DNA of 64,000 nt from Psychrobacter sp. APC 3281 (GCF_030407815.1 NZ_JASDCS010000009.1:124001-188000); one strand, 5' to 3'; shown: positions 18,716 through 28,503, numbered from the stretch's first letter. A program made the numbers and translations. Notes: generated from the sequence alone by a model not told the origin.

Positions 18716-19573
18716 TTATCTAGCGGCTTTTTCATCGATACCGGATAACCCAAAACGTCTGCCTAGCTCATTTAACACAGCATCCGACTCTATATCAAAC
18801 CATGCTAGCCCAACCAAGGTATGGAACCAGACATCGGCGACTTCATAGATCAGCTCATGACGCGCTTCATCGTAGCTTGCTTTGTCTGTGCTCTCATCGC
18901 AGTTAGCAAAATCTTTGGCAGCGATGATACTTTCTGTGCTCTCTTCACCGACTTTTTCTAATATCTTATTTAATCCTTTGGCGTACAGGCTGGCCACATA
19001 AGAGCTGTCGGCATCGGCTTGTTTGCGCTCTGCTAATACGCTATCAAGCTGCTGTAATACAGAGGCTTTATTGACTTGTGCTTGAGCAGTATCAGATTGT
19101 GCTTGGATGGTATCAGAGTCAGTATTCGCACAAGTGTTTTCAGTTTCACGAGTGTCGCTAGTAGATTCATGAGAATGATAAATATCCGCAGGGTCTTTTA
19201 ATACTTTATCGACGGTCTGCCATTCAGGCGTTTGACCTGATAAATCCAAACGCTGATAAAAGCAAGATTCACGTCCCGTATGGCAAGCAATGCCGCCAGC
19301 CTGAGTGACGCTAAGCACAATCACATCTGCATCACAGTCTAGATGAATATCATGCACAGTTTGCGTATGGCCTGATGACTCACCTTTATGCCACAGCTTG
19401 GCACGCGAGCGTGAAAAATAAACCGCTGTCTGTGTTTGTGCGGTGAGCTGTAATGCCTCTGCATTCATCCACGCCATCATCAAAATACGACCTGTCTGAT
19501 GATCTTGAGCAATTGCAGGAATCAAACCATCATCATTAAAAGTTACGGCAGTCAGCCAAGCAGGTAAAGTCAT
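18716..19573 (-). CDS. hisIE: Bifunctional phosphoribosyl-AMP cyclohydrolase / phosphoribosyl-ATP pyrophosphatase
   Basis: A 285-residue fusion for steps two and three of histidine synthesis. The HisI half (1-~125) has [32 protein letters not shown], the metal-binding [11 protein letters not shown] and CHTGRESCF. The HisE half (~170-285) has [21 protein letters not shown] and [16 protein letters not shown]. The usual fused protein is about 200 residues; a polar Thr/Asp/Gln linker (about 130-170, [19 protein letters not shown]) accounts for the extra length. The association with tatABC is common in gammaproteobacteria. Confidence 0.95.
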   Translation of the reverse strand: MTLPAWLTAVTFNDDGLIPAIAQDHQTGRILMMAWMNAEALQLTAQTQTAVYFSRSRAKLWHKGESSGHTQTVHDIHLDCDADVIVLSVTQAGGIACHTGRESCFYQRLDLSGQTPEWQTVDKVLKDPADIYHSHESTSDTRETENTCANTDSDTIQAQSDTAQAQVNKASVLQQLDSVLAERKQADADSSYVASLYAKGLNKILEKVGEESTESIIAAKDFANCDESTDKASYDEARHELIYEVADVWFHTLVGLAWFDIESDAVLNELGRRFGLSGIDEKAAR

Positions 19574-19761
19574 AATGTATTTGTCGTCTTATAGGTAGAA
19601 AGTGAAAAAGAGTGATAAGCAATTATACTACTTATGATTAAAGCGGGGAGATTATCTAAAATGCTCTGTAATATGCTGACAGCTAGCAATATGATGTCAA
19701 CCAAATGCGCTATAGAGTGCAACTATGCTAAATGACAGCATACTATTTATGACAAGTGGTT

Positions 19762-20205
19762 CTACAGTCTAAATAAATGCGGATATAGCGCTTCTTTGAT
19801 CGTATTATCAAGCTTATTCACTTTATTGAGGTTAAAGTCGTAACCTCTAAAATGCTGGCGCGCTTTTGCTACTATCTCGCCCGTGTGCATCCGCGTGACC
19901 TTTAGGATTATATTACCGCCATTATCATATATTGGCTCAACACCAACTTCAAACAGCAGCTCTTCTCGTACACGAATACGGCTCACAATATCTAGCTGCA
20001 ATTTATCAATAATTAAGCCTTGATGGTCTGCATTGATTTCTTTGACACCTTTAGCGTATAGAAACCTTAGCCGTGCTTCGGACAATAGCGCTGTTAGAGA
20101 TTCAACCGTCATGTGCTGTCCTGCGTCGGCTTCCGTATGACGCACACGCATCACTGTCTCAAAAACAAACAAGTCGTCGTCGAATACTAACTCTTGTTTT
20201 GACAC
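19762..20205 (-). CDS. Hot-dog fold acyl-CoA thioesterase family protein
   Basis: A 147-residue protein of the 4-hydroxybenzoyl-CoA thioesterase/YbgC-FadM type. FETVMRVRHTEADAGQHMTVESL carries the hot-dog helix start, and LLSEARLRFLYAKGV and RIRVREELLFEVGVE follow. The substrate is unknown. I chose the GTG at 20205 because AGGAG lies five bases upstream of it; the frame can be extended to a TTG at 20229 without a ribosome binding site. It is the most upstream gene of the minus-strand block and is divergent from rpmI. Confidence 0.75.
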   Translation of the reverse strand: MSKQELVFDDDLFVFETVMRVRHTEADAGQHMTVESLTALLSEARLRFLYAKGVKEINADHQGLIIDKLQLDIVSRIRVREELLFEVGVEPIYDNGGNIILKVTRMHTGEIVAKARQHFRGYDFNLNKVNKLDNTIKEALYPHLFRL

Positions 20206-20500
20206 ACTATCTCCTAGAGTGATGGCCAAAGATTGTTCTACTTATCGCGCTATATGTTGGCAGCATTGTTATCGTTATAGCTACACATTACAGCGTAAAT
20301 ACTCATGGTGAATAAGGTGGTTTTAATAGTGTTTGTATAAAGATATAGCTCAGTCTCTACTTAAGCACAGCTTAGGCTGACATTCAATCTATTTGGATAA
20401 AAATCAGTCATTTTATTGGTGCTTTTAGGGGAGCCGCTATCGCTTATTTGATGCTGATTACTTGTCTATATTGTCTACTAAAACCTCGCCAAAACTTTAC
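20206..20500. other. Intergenic region thioesterase / rpmI
   Basis: About 300 bases of A+T-rich divergent DNA before the rpmI promoter. infC and thrS, which usually precede rpmI, are absent. No small gene or repeat recognised. Confidence 0.5.
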
Positions 20501-20530
20501 TTGGCAAAACAAGGCACTATCTGCTAAAAT
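20501..20530 (+). promoter_or_regulatory. Sigma70 promoter of rpmI-rplT
   Basis: TTGGCA (20501-20506), an 18-base spacer and TAAAAT (20525-20530). A start near 20537 gives a leader of about 100 nt before rpmI. Confidence 0.5.
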
Positions 20531-20538
20531 AGCGCCTC

Positions 20539-20640
20539 CCACCTCGAGGCAAATAGAGGTTTAGTGGTTATTTATATAACGATTATTCAGTGTGACTATT
20601 TGACGACCAGGTTCTAAAACAGAAAAAGAGGCAAATCATC
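20539..20640 (+). promoter_or_regulatory. Candidate L20-type translational operator in the rpmI leader
   Basis: CCACCTC near 20540 can fold with GAGG at 20556-20559. The nonamer GAGGCAAAT occurs twice, at 20546-20554 and at 20628-20636, where it contains the rpmI Shine-Dalgarno. The CCTC strand can therefore pair either locally or with the ribosome binding site. In E. coli, L20 represses rpmI through a leader pseudoknot; equivalence here is inference. Confidence 0.35.
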
Positions 20641-20838
20641 ATGAAAGTTAAGATGAAAACCAGAAGCGGCGCAGCTAAACGCTTCAAAAAAACAGCGAAT
20701 GGCTTCAAGCGTAAGCAAGCATTCAAAAGCCATATTTTGACCAAGAAATCAGCTAAGCGTATTCGCCAATTGCGTGGTCTTAAGTTGGTGCACAAGTCTG
20801 ACGAAGCAGCAGTTCGTCGTATGTGCCCATACATTTAA
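20641..20838 (+). CDS. rpmI: 50S ribosomal protein L35
   Basis: A 65-residue, very basic protein, the usual length, starting [21 protein letters not shown] and ending MCPYI, with the conserved [17 protein letters not shown] block. AGAGG lies nine bases upstream of the ATG. rplT follows after about 120 bases. L35 binds 23S rRNA. Confidence 0.98.
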   Translation: MKVKMKTRSGAAKRFKKTANGFKRKQAFKSHILTKKSAKRIRQLRGLKLVHKSDEAAVRRMCPYI

Positions 20839-20957
20839 TAGCCTACCGTCATCTATATTTGATTGAAAATATTTGACTTTGCAATCTGACAATGATGTTT
20901 GTTATTTAACGGCATCATCACTCGCTTAACAGTGATTAAAAAATCTTGGAGTAAATT

Positions 20958-21314
20958 ATGGCCCGTGTAAAACGTGGTGTACAGGCAAATCGCCGTCACA
21001 AAAAAATCTTAAAGCGCGCAAAAGGCTACTACGGTGCCCGTTCACGTGTTTACCGCGTAGCGGTACAGGCAGTGACCAAAGCTGGTCAATATGCTTATCG
21101 TGACCGTCGCAACAAGAAACGTACTTTCCGTCGTCTTTGGATCGCACGTATCAATGCTGGTGCACGCTTAAACGGCTTAAGCTATAGCCGCTTCATCAAT
21201 GGCATGAAAAAAGCAAACATCGCAATCGATCGTCGCGTTCTAGCAGACATCGCTATGCATGATGCAGCGACTTTCACAGCATTGGTCGAAAAAGCAAAAG
21301 CGGAATTGGCCTAA
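20958..21314 (+). CDS. rplT: 50S ribosomal protein L20
   Basis: A 118-residue protein, the same length as E. coli L20. It starts [20 protein letters not shown] and has the conserved [23 protein letters not shown] and [13 protein letters not shown] blocks. TTGGAG precedes the ATG. L20 is an early 50S assembly protein and, in enterobacteria, the autogenous repressor of its operon. A terminator follows about 100 bases later. Confidence 0.98.
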   Translation: MARVKRGVQANRRHKKILKRAKGYYGARSRVYRVAVQAVTKAGQYAYRDRRNKKRTFRRLWIARINAGARLNGLSYSRFINGMKKANIAIDRRVLADIAMHDAATFTALVEKAKAELA

Positions 21315-21413
21315 ATATTAACCGTCCTTTAGGTATGATGCTTTTAAATAATTATTTATAAGCAATTGTCTAAATGGATAGGACTAATATTGATTAATAG
21401 TATGATATTAATA

Positions 21414-21442
21414 AAAGCTACCGCTGGTCGGTGGCTTTTTTT
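21414..21442 (+). terminator. Terminator or attenuator between rplT and pheS
   Basis: AAAGCTACCG and CGGTGGCTTT form a stem with one G-T pair around CTGGT, followed by a run of T. It either ends the rpmI-rplT transcript or acts as the pheS attenuator as in E. coli. I see no Phe-rich leader peptide next to it. Confidence 0.75.
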
Positions 21443-21566
21443 ATATTAAATTATTTTAAGTGTGCTCTATATTGAACATTGTCGAGCAAAAATACGCTTA
21501 TTATCGTCTAAATATTCAAGCCATTCTTATAGCCAGCCTTTATATCAATTTTTTATATAAACATAA

Positions 21567-22697
<1,131 letters not shown>

Positions 22698-22714
22698 AGT
22701 TTTCCTTATACCTA

Positions 22715-22822
22715 TATAGTCAGTTCAAGATAATTTAGATCCAAGGAACGTGAGTGAAAGTGCTACAAATCGTAGACTGAGCGAGCCTGACATTGTATCT
22801 AATTTATATAGGATTGACTATA
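22715..22822. repeat. Imperfect palindromic (MITE-like) element between pheS and pheT
   Basis: The ends TATAGTCA (22715-22722) and TGACTATA (22815-22822) are exact inverted repeats. They extend into imperfect arms of about 40 bases: AATTTAGATCCAA on the left matches TTGTATCTAATTT on the right when reversed. A small CTAC/GTAG hairpin sits near the middle. The 108 bp size, terminal repeats and lack of coding capacity resemble a miniature inverted-repeat element or intergenic repeat. No second copy is evident in this window. Confidence 0.55.
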
Positions 22823-22885
22823 GCAAGCGAATTCGCCAAGCTTTACTCCAACATCTTTATTATAAAATTCTGATCCGAGATATTT

Positions 22886-25285
22886 ATGAAAATTAGCGAA
22901 CAGTGGCTACGTCAGTGGGTAAACCCTACAAATACTAGCGAACAGTTAGCCGAACAGTTGACTATGGCAGGTCTTGAGATTGATGATCGCTATACGGTTG
23001 CCCGTGCTTTTAGCGGTGTGGTTGTCGGTGAAGTCATCAGCGTTGAGCAGCATCCTGATGCAGATAAATTACGTGTTACTCAGGTAAATATCGGTGACGC
23101 TGAGCCATTACAAATTGTCTGCGGCGCGCCTAATGTGACCGTCGGTATGAAAGCACCGGTTGCTACCGTTGGTGCGGTATTGCCAAGCGATGATAAGAAA
23201 GGGTTTAAAATCAAAAAGAGTAAGCTACGCGGTGTGGCCTCAAATGGCATGCTATGTGGCGCTTCTGAAATTGATTTAGTCGATGATATAGATGGCTTGC
23301 TTGAGCTGCCTGAAGATGCACCAGTTGGTACAGATATTCGTGAATATCTAGGTTTAGATAATCAAATATTGGATATCTCAATCACCCCAAACCGTGGTGA
23401 TTGCTTTAGCGTACGTGGTATCGCTCGTGAAATATCTGTCATCAACGACTTACCTGTACAAACGCCAGAAATCTCGGCCAATACTGCTGGCACTGCCGCA
23501 ACACCAGCTGTGACAGTCGATGCAAAGGAAGCGTGTCCTCGCTATCTGCTGCAGTCGATTAGCAATATTGACCGTAGCATCGATACTCCGAAATGGATGC
23601 AAGATGCGCTAGTACAGTCAGGCCTACGTTCACACAATTTCTTGGTAGATGTGACCAACTATGTATTGATGGAATTGGGTCAACCGTTACATGCGTTTGA
23701 TGCAGACACGATCGAAGGTGATATCGTTGTACGTTTGGCACAGCCTGATGAAACCATTACTTTGCTAAATGAGCAAACCGTTACCTTGACCGGTGATGAA
23801 CTTGTGATTGCTGATGACAAAGGTGCCTTGGCACTGGCTGGTATTATGGGTGGTCAGCGTAGCAGTGTCACTGATAGCACGACCAATATCATTGTAGAAA
23901 GCGCTTTCTTTAATCAGCTAGCTATTGCTGCACGCGCACGTCGTTTTGGGCTACATACGGACGCATCACAGCGTTTTGAGCGTGGCGTCGACTTTGAATT
24001 GCCAGCATTGGCGTTGGCACGAGCTTGTGATTTAATCACCAGTATTACTGGCGGGGAAGCAGGTCAAATAGTCGCGGCCGAAAACCTTGAGCATTTGCCA
24101 GCACGCGCACCGATTACATTGCCAATCGCGAAAGTTCGTGATGTCATTGGGATTGATATTGAACCAACTGAGATGGTACGTATCTTGACCCAATTGGGTT
24201 TTGATGTAGAGCAGCAGAGCGATTCACTGATTTGCAAGCCGCCATCTTATCGTTTTGATATGAGTATCCGCGAGGACTTAATCGAAGAGATTGCTCGTAT
24301 CTATGGCTATGACAATATTCCAAGCGTCCTGCCACATTTGCAAGTCAGCATGGACTATGATGATACTGCAGATTTGACGCATGAGATGAAGCTATCATTA
24401 GTTGACAACGGCTATATGGAAGCGATTAGCTTTAGCTTTAGTGATGCAAAACTAGAAGCATTACTTGACGACGAAGCGCTAGGGGAGGTGTTGGCACTGG
24501 CAAACCCTATCTCTAATGATTTAGCCGTTATGCGTCGTACCTTGCTATCGAGCCTACTGCCTTGCGTTCAATATAACTTGAATCGTCAACAGCCACGTGT
24601 ACGTTTCTTTGAGACGGGTCTTAGCTTTGTTGGACAAAGTATTAGTGACTTAGTACAAACGCCAAGTATTGCTTTAGTTGCAGTTGGTGATATATGGAGC
24701 GAGCAAGCTTATCAAAACCGCGCCTTAGATTTTTATGACCTAAAGCATGATATTGAGCAGCTATTACCAGCACAAATCGATAGCGCACGTATCCGCTATG
24801 AGCGTAGTACGCTGAGTTTCCTGCATCCAGGACAAAGCGCTGAGTTATACATCGATGATATATACGTTGGTTGGTTGGGTCAGTTGCACCCAAATACTGC
24901 TAAGCAGTTAGATCTGCCGACTACATGGGTCGCTCAATTGTCACTGGCACCGCTATTGACGATTGCACGTGAGCAGCATGCTATCACGACACCAAGCAAG
25001 TTCCCACAAGTACGCCGTGATATTGCTATCTTGGTAGACAGTGACATCAGTTTGCAGACACTAGAGACAACCGTGCGAGCTGCGGCAGGTGATTTGTTGA
25101 CTGATCTTTGGTTATTTGATGTCTATCAAGGTGACAAAGTACCAGAAGGTCAGCGCTCACTAGCGTTTGCACTGATATGGCAAGATAGTACGCAAACGTT
25201 GTCTGACGAAGCCGTCAAGACTGCCACAGATAAAGTGGTACAAGCGCTAACTGACCAGCATTCAGTACAGCTGCGCGACAGCTAA
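22886..25285 (+). CDS. pheT: Phenylalanine-tRNA ligase beta subunit
   Basis: A 799-residue subunit (E. coli 795) with the usual domain order. An EMAP/OB tRNA-binding domain (about 40-150) includes VVGEVISVEQHPDADKLRVTQV and GMLCGASEI. The B3/B4 region carries the editing site, with HNFLVDVTNYVLMELGQPLHAFDAD. B5 follows (about 400-480), then the catalytic-like core (EEIARIYGYDNIPS, LLPCVQYNLNRQQPRVRFFE), and the C-terminal anticodon-binding FDX-ACB domain (FPQVRRDIAILVD). The start MKISEQWLRQWVNP is typical. Charging of tRNA-Phe requires PheS. Confidence 0.98.
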   Translation: MKISEQWLRQWVNPTNTSEQLAEQLTMAGLEIDDRYTVARAFSGVVVGEVISVEQHPDADKLRVTQVNIGDAEPLQIVCGAPNVTVGMKAPVATVGAVLPSDDKKGFKIKKSKLRGVASNGMLCGASEIDLVDDIDGLLELPEDAPVGTDIREYLGLDNQILDISITPNRGDCFSVRGIAREISVINDLPVQTPEISANTAGTAATPAVTVDAKEACPRYLLQSISNIDRSIDTPKWMQDALVQSGLRSHNFLVDVTNYVLMELGQPLHAFDADTIEGDIVVRLAQPDETITLLNEQTVTLTGDELVIADDKGALALAGIMGGQRSSVTDSTTNIIVESAFFNQLAIAARARRFGLHTDASQRFERGVDFELPALALARACDLITSITGGEAGQIVAAENLEHLPARAPITLPIAKVRDVIGIDIEPTEMVRILTQLGFDVEQQSDSLICKPPSYRFDMSIREDLIEEIARIYGYDNIPSVLPHLQVSMDYDDTADLTHEMKLSLVDNGYMEAISFSFSDAKLEALLDDEALGEVLALANPISNDLAVMRRTLLSSLLPCVQYNLNRQQPRVRFFETGLSFVGQSISDLVQTPSIALVAVGDIWSEQAYQNRALDFYDLKHDIEQLLPAQIDSARIRYERSTLSFLHPGQSAELYIDDIYVGWLGQLHPNTAKQLDLPTTWVAQLSLAPLLTIAREQHAITTPSKFPQVRRDIAILVDSDISLQTLETTVRAAAGDLLTDLWLFDVYQGDKVPEGQRSLAFALIWQDSTQTLSDEAVKTATDKVVQALTDQHSVQLRDS

Positions 25286-25306
25286 CATTTAGTAAGTATT
25301 ATACCC

Positions 25307-25346
25307 AATGCTCTGTAGTCTTTTTACCACGAGGCTACGGAGCATT
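25307..25346 (+). terminator. Hairpin after pheT
   Basis: AATGCTCTGTAG (25307-25318) pairs with CTACGGAGCATT (25335-25346) with one wobble. No clear T-run follows, so it may be a weak terminator or an RNA-stabilising hairpin. Confidence 0.4.
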
Positions 25347-25425
25347 GCTATTCATAGAATAAGTTAAGTGGTTATTAATAAAGGATTTTAATGAAGACTT
25401 TGTTAAAAAACGGTCAAAAAACCTT

Positions 25426-25431
25426 TATAAT
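25426..25431 (+). promoter_or_regulatory. -10 element of a probable ihfA promoter
   Basis: A perfect TATAAT about 70 bases before the ihfA start, with only a weak -35 (TTAAAA near 25403). It suggests ihfA can be transcribed independently of pheST. Confidence 0.4.
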
Positions 25432-25500
25432 AGCTAGCCTTAACCCTCATACCGCTAAACCATGATATTCGACATCACGACATAGCATAGGAGTCGTACT

Positions 25501-25800
25501 GTGAGCACCTTAACCAAATCTGACATGATTGAGCATTTGATGAGTCACCTAAACCTAACACGCCAAGAAGGTCGCTGTCTGGTGGAGAACTTTTTTGATG
25601 AGCTGTCAGAGAGTTTGATTGATGGCAAAGAGGTCAAGCTTTCAGGCTTTGGCAACTTTGAGCTTAAAGATAAAAACAGCCGTCCAGGCCGTAACCCGAA
25701 AACAGGGGAGCCTGTTGCAGTATCTGCGCGCCGTGTGGTTACTTTTAAGACAGGGCAGAAATTTCGTCAGAAGGTTGACGAGCGTTTGTTCGATAGCTAA
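25501..25800 (+). CDS. ihfA: Integration host factor subunit alpha
   Basis: A 99-residue DNA-bending HU/IHF protein starting at GTG with AGGAG eight bases upstream. The DNA-binding arm is clear: [26 protein letters not shown] with the intercalating Pro, then [17 protein letters not shown]. The N-terminal [15 protein letters not shown] matches IHF-alpha rather than HU. It forms a heterodimer with IhfB. IHF commonly bends DNA between NtrC enhancers and sigma54 promoters, such as the one proposed for urtA. Confidence 0.97.
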   Translation: MSTLTKSDMIEHLMSHLNLTRQEGRCLVENFFDELSESLIDGKEVKLSGFGNFELKDKNSRPGRNPKTGEPVAVSARRVVTFKTGQKFRQKVDERLFDS

Positions 25801-25984
25801 TACTTAGTTTGGCGCTGTGCTGAACGATAGTGTGTCTGTTTTATCGTGAAATAATAAGAATGCTAGTGCGTATTTGCACTTAGTTATTTTTGCGTACATC
25901 TATATATTTCGATATTGCAGCATGCCTCGTATATTAGGGTTATCTATAAAGTAGCATCCTACTAAGATCATAAACGATAGACAT

Positions 25985-26015
25985 AAAAAAAGAGAGCATA
26001 GGCTCTCTTTTTTTT
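25985..26015. terminator. Bidirectional terminator ihfA / lipoprotein gene
   Basis: GAGAGC and GCTCTC around ATAG, extended by seven A on one side and a run of T on the other. It separates convergent genes. Confidence 0.85.
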
Positions 26016-26046
26016 ACTACAGTTTATCTATTGTATGAACAATAAA

Positions 26047-26403
26047 TTACTGAGCTTCTTCAACTACTACTTCGTCAGAAGCTTCAACAGCAGCAGTATC
26101 AGTTTCGCTAGCTACGTCTACGCTAGTGGTGTCGCCGTCTACAGGAACTTCAGCGTCCATTTCGTCAGTAGCAGTTGCAGCTTGTGCATCAGCGATGTCA
26201 GCTTCAGCGCCAGCAACAGCAGCGTCAGCATCAGCAGTCATTTCGCCTTCAGCAGCAGCTTCGTTTAGCTCTTCAGAAGCGTCTTGCACTTCTTCTTGCG
26301 CGTCAGATAAATCTTCAGCAGCGTTTTCTTTGCTGCTATCACAGGCAGTAAGGCCCATAGTTGCAGTCATGATACCAGCTAGAGCAAGTAATTTAAGTTT
26401 CAT
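26047..26403 (-). CDS. Small acidic lipoprotein
   Basis: A 118-residue protein with a lipoprotein signal peptide (MKLKLLALAGIMTATMGLTAC, lipidated Cys 21). The mature part is highly acidic and Ala/Glu/Asp/Thr-rich. About 25-60 looks like a helical coil (LSDAQEEVQDASEELNEAAAE) and the rest is probably disordered, ending VVVEEAQ. CGGAGAA lies upstream of the ATG. The function is not recognised; it is presumably anchored in the outer membrane. It resembles in composition the membrane-anchored protein at 52190. Confidence 0.75.
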   Translation of the reverse strand: MKLKLLALAGIMTATMGLTACDSSKENAAEDLSDAQEEVQDASEELNEAAAEGEMTADADAAVAGAEADIADAQAATATDEMDAEVPVDGDTTSVDVASETDTAAVEASDEVVVEEAQ

Positions 26404-26864
26404 ATGGTTTTCTCCGGAAAAATGAAATGAGCAGTAGCAGCAACAAAGGTCGAAATCCGAGATTTCTCAGAATTCAACTAGTCTTAGTCACAGCTACTCA
26501 GCTTCCACGCATTCTATAGGTTTTCTAAGTAAATAGAAATAGCTTGTACAATTAAGTAACAATAAAATTTAAAATAATATTTTACTTTCTCTATCCGATA
26601 TACTTTTTAATACAAGAAGCCAAATTAATCGACGTATAATCAAAGACATGAGATAGATTAAGAGCTTTTTTGGTTATTATTTATTGTCTCGAATTATCGA
26701 TATTAATCCCGTTTATATGGGTAAGAATTGAATTAAATAGTCCGATTATCGTCCTATATTACATAAATCCTAGTTAAGTTAGCAATTTTATAGGTTTCTC
26801 CTTGCTTTTAGGATAGTAGACTAGGTCATAACGTGAATTGACTGGCTAAATAGTATATAACATC
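26404..26864. other. Intergenic region, lipoprotein gene / YpfJ-like gene
   Basis: A long, very A+T-rich divergent region of about 460 bases, presumably with promoters for both genes. No gene or RNA recognised before the tandem repeats at its right end. Confidence 0.45.
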
Positions 26865-26912
26865 AGTAATGAGTAATAGAAGTAGTGGCTAATAGAGACA
26901 GTGGTTAATAGA
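26865..26912 (+). repeat. 16 bp tandem repeat, three copies
   Basis: Three degenerate 16-base units: AGTAATGAGTAATAGA, AGTAGTGGCTAATAGA and GACAGTGGTTAATAGA, followed by a partial fourth (AGTAATGA). They lie immediately upstream of the YpfJ-like gene, so they fall in its leader or promoter. Confidence 0.75.
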
Positions 26913-26947
26913 AGTAATGAATCAATCTATATTTGAGGAATAGAATT

Positions 26948-27835
26948 ATGAAATGGCAAGGTAGACGAGGTAGCTCAAATGTGCGCTCTAGCACAGGTGG
27001 CGGTAAGATGATCGGCGGTGGTATTGGCGGTATTATTATCGCTGGTATCTTGTGGTTGGTATTTGGGGTAAACCCAATGACCGCATTACAGACAGGTCAA
27101 GCGGTCACAGGTGGTGGTAGTGAGTCATCTACCGAGCTTGCAACCAGCACAGACCGAGACACGCAGTTTGTAAAAGTTGTACTAGCAGATACAGAAGAAG
27201 TCTGGCATCAAATATTTAACGAAGCTGGTAGCACTTATCAAGAGCCGTCATTGATTTTGTTTAATGGTCAGGTCAGCTCGGCATGTGGTAGTGCTAGCTC
27301 TGCCACAGGTCCATTTTATTGCCCAGGGGATCAGACTGTTTATTTGGATACGTCATTCTTCGTAGAGATGCGTCAGAATCTTGGTATTTCAGGCGATCAG
27401 CAAGGCTCTGGTGGTGAAGATAACCAAGGCAAGGCTGGCGATTTCGCACAGGCCTACGTGATAGCACATGAAGTAGGTCACCATGTACAGACGCTACTGG
27501 GCATTAGCCAACAGGTCAATGAAGCTCGTCAGCAAGTGACCCAAGCACAGTCCAATAAGCTATCAGTATTGCAAGAGTTGCAAGCGGATTGTTTTGCTGG
27601 TGTATGGGCACAGCGCAATCAAGAACGTGTACAGTTTTTAGAGGCTGGTGATCTTGACGAAGCGGTGAATGCAGCTAGTCAAATCGGTGATGATCGTCTG
27701 GCGAAAGCGAGCGGTGGTGCAGTAGTGCCTGATAACTTTACTCATGGTACCAGTCAACAACGTGTCGAATGGTTCACCCGTGGTCTAGAAAGCGGTAATG
27801 TACAATCTTGCGATACGTTCAGCGGTGCACTTTAA
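26948..27835 (+). CDS. YpfJ-type neutral zinc metallopeptidase family protein
   Basis: A 295-residue protein: a basic start (MKWQGRRGSS), a Gly-rich membrane helix (about 21-40, GGGIGGIIIAGILWLVFG), then an extracytoplasmic domain. This has the zincin motif HEVGH (174-178) and the family's GPFYCPGDQTVYLD and LQELQADCFAGVWA blocks, the latter probably supplying the third metal ligand. GAGGAA lies eight bases before the ATG at 26948; the frame could extend to a TTG at 26933. It probably acts as a membrane-anchored periplasmic protease or inactive relative; substrates are unknown. Confidence 0.88.
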   Translation: MKWQGRRGSSNVRSSTGGGKMIGGGIGGIIIAGILWLVFGVNPMTALQTGQAVTGGGSESSTELATSTDRDTQFVKVVLADTEEVWHQIFNEAGSTYQEPSLILFNGQVSSACGSASSATGPFYCPGDQTVYLDTSFFVEMRQNLGISGDQQGSGGEDNQGKAGDFAQAYVIAHEVGHHVQTLLGISQQVNEARQQVTQAQSNKLSVLQELQADCFAGVWAQRNQERVQFLEAGDLDEAVNAASQIGDDRLAKASGGAVVPDNFTHGTSQQRVEWFTRGLESGNVQSCDTFSGAL

Positions 27836-27940
27836 TGGCCATAGATATTAATAATCGTGTATTTGATTAATGATGCTTTTTCATACTAACGTTTTTGATT
27901 ATAAGCCTAGCACATGGACTTATAATCAAAATTAAGACAT

Positions 27941-27972
27941 AAAAAAGCCTGCAACGAGTTGCAGGCTTTTTA
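27941..27972. terminator. Bidirectional terminator after the YpfJ-like gene
   Basis: AAAAAGCCTGCAAC and GTTGCAGGCTTTTT pair perfectly around a GA loop, between convergent genes. Confidence 0.88.
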
Positions 27973-28029
27973 TTATCTTTTATCTGATATTACTCAATCA
28001 ATTGTCAAATAATATCAGCGTAGAAAGAT

Positions 28030-28257
28030 TTAGTTGTTATCAAGAACATAACCACCAGCACCGCCAATCGCTGCACCAGCCAATGCACCACGAGCGATAT
28101 CTTTGCTGTCGCCTTTGCTTCTGATAAGAGCACCAGCTGCTGCTCCAGCAGTAGCACCTTTGGCTGTGTTGCTCATACCGCTATAAGAGTTACAACCAGT
28201 CATGATTAGGGCTGAGCTAGTAATGGCAGTCATTGCGATCGTTTTAGCAAATTTCAT
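28030..28257 (-). CDS. Glycine-zipper (OsmB-like) lipoprotein
   Basis: A 75-residue lipoprotein. The start at 28257 (MKFAKTIAMTAIT) is chosen because AGGTGA precedes it and it opens a proper signal peptide ending in the lipobox IMTGC. The mature part has alternating Gly/Ala zipper segments, AKGATAGAAAGAL and GALAGAAIGGAGGYVLDN. This matches the OsmB/glycine-zipper 2TM group of small outer-membrane-associated lipoproteins, often stress-induced. The function is not established. Confidence 0.8.
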   Translation of the reverse strand: MKFAKTIAMTAITSSALIMTGCNSYSGMSNTAKGATAGAAAGALIRSKGDSKDIARGALAGAAIGGAGGYVLDNN

Positions 28258-28503
28258 ATTATCACCTATTAAGTCATCAAGTTTAAGATACAATACCTTC
28301 AAAATACTGTGTCCATGATATTTTCAAGTATATTCCTACTGTCTGTCATAATAGTCGGTTACTAATAATATAGTCGTAGTAAAAACGCTAAACTTTGCAA
28401 ACGAGATGTAAGCGATGTTGCCGTACTGTATCATCAGCAATGCCTATGAACGACAGAGCAGTATAGTTTAATCGGCTTAACTATTAATACTTCGATATTG
28501 CTA
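28258..28503. other. Intergenic region glycine-zipper lipoprotein / rho
   Basis: A+T-rich spacer upstream of the lipoprotein gene; nothing recognised besides the rho terminator at its right end. Confidence 0.45.

Noticed and set aside
21402..21449. 15-codon frame MILIKATAGRWLFLY overlapping the rplT-pheS terminator, as a pheS leader peptide
   Set aside because: Only one Phe codon, no ribosome binding site, and it runs through the hairpin itself.
26126..26425. Ser/Ala-rich plus-strand frame opposite the small lipoprotein
   Set aside because: Mirror of the repetitive GCA/GAA codons of the lipoprotein gene; not a gene.
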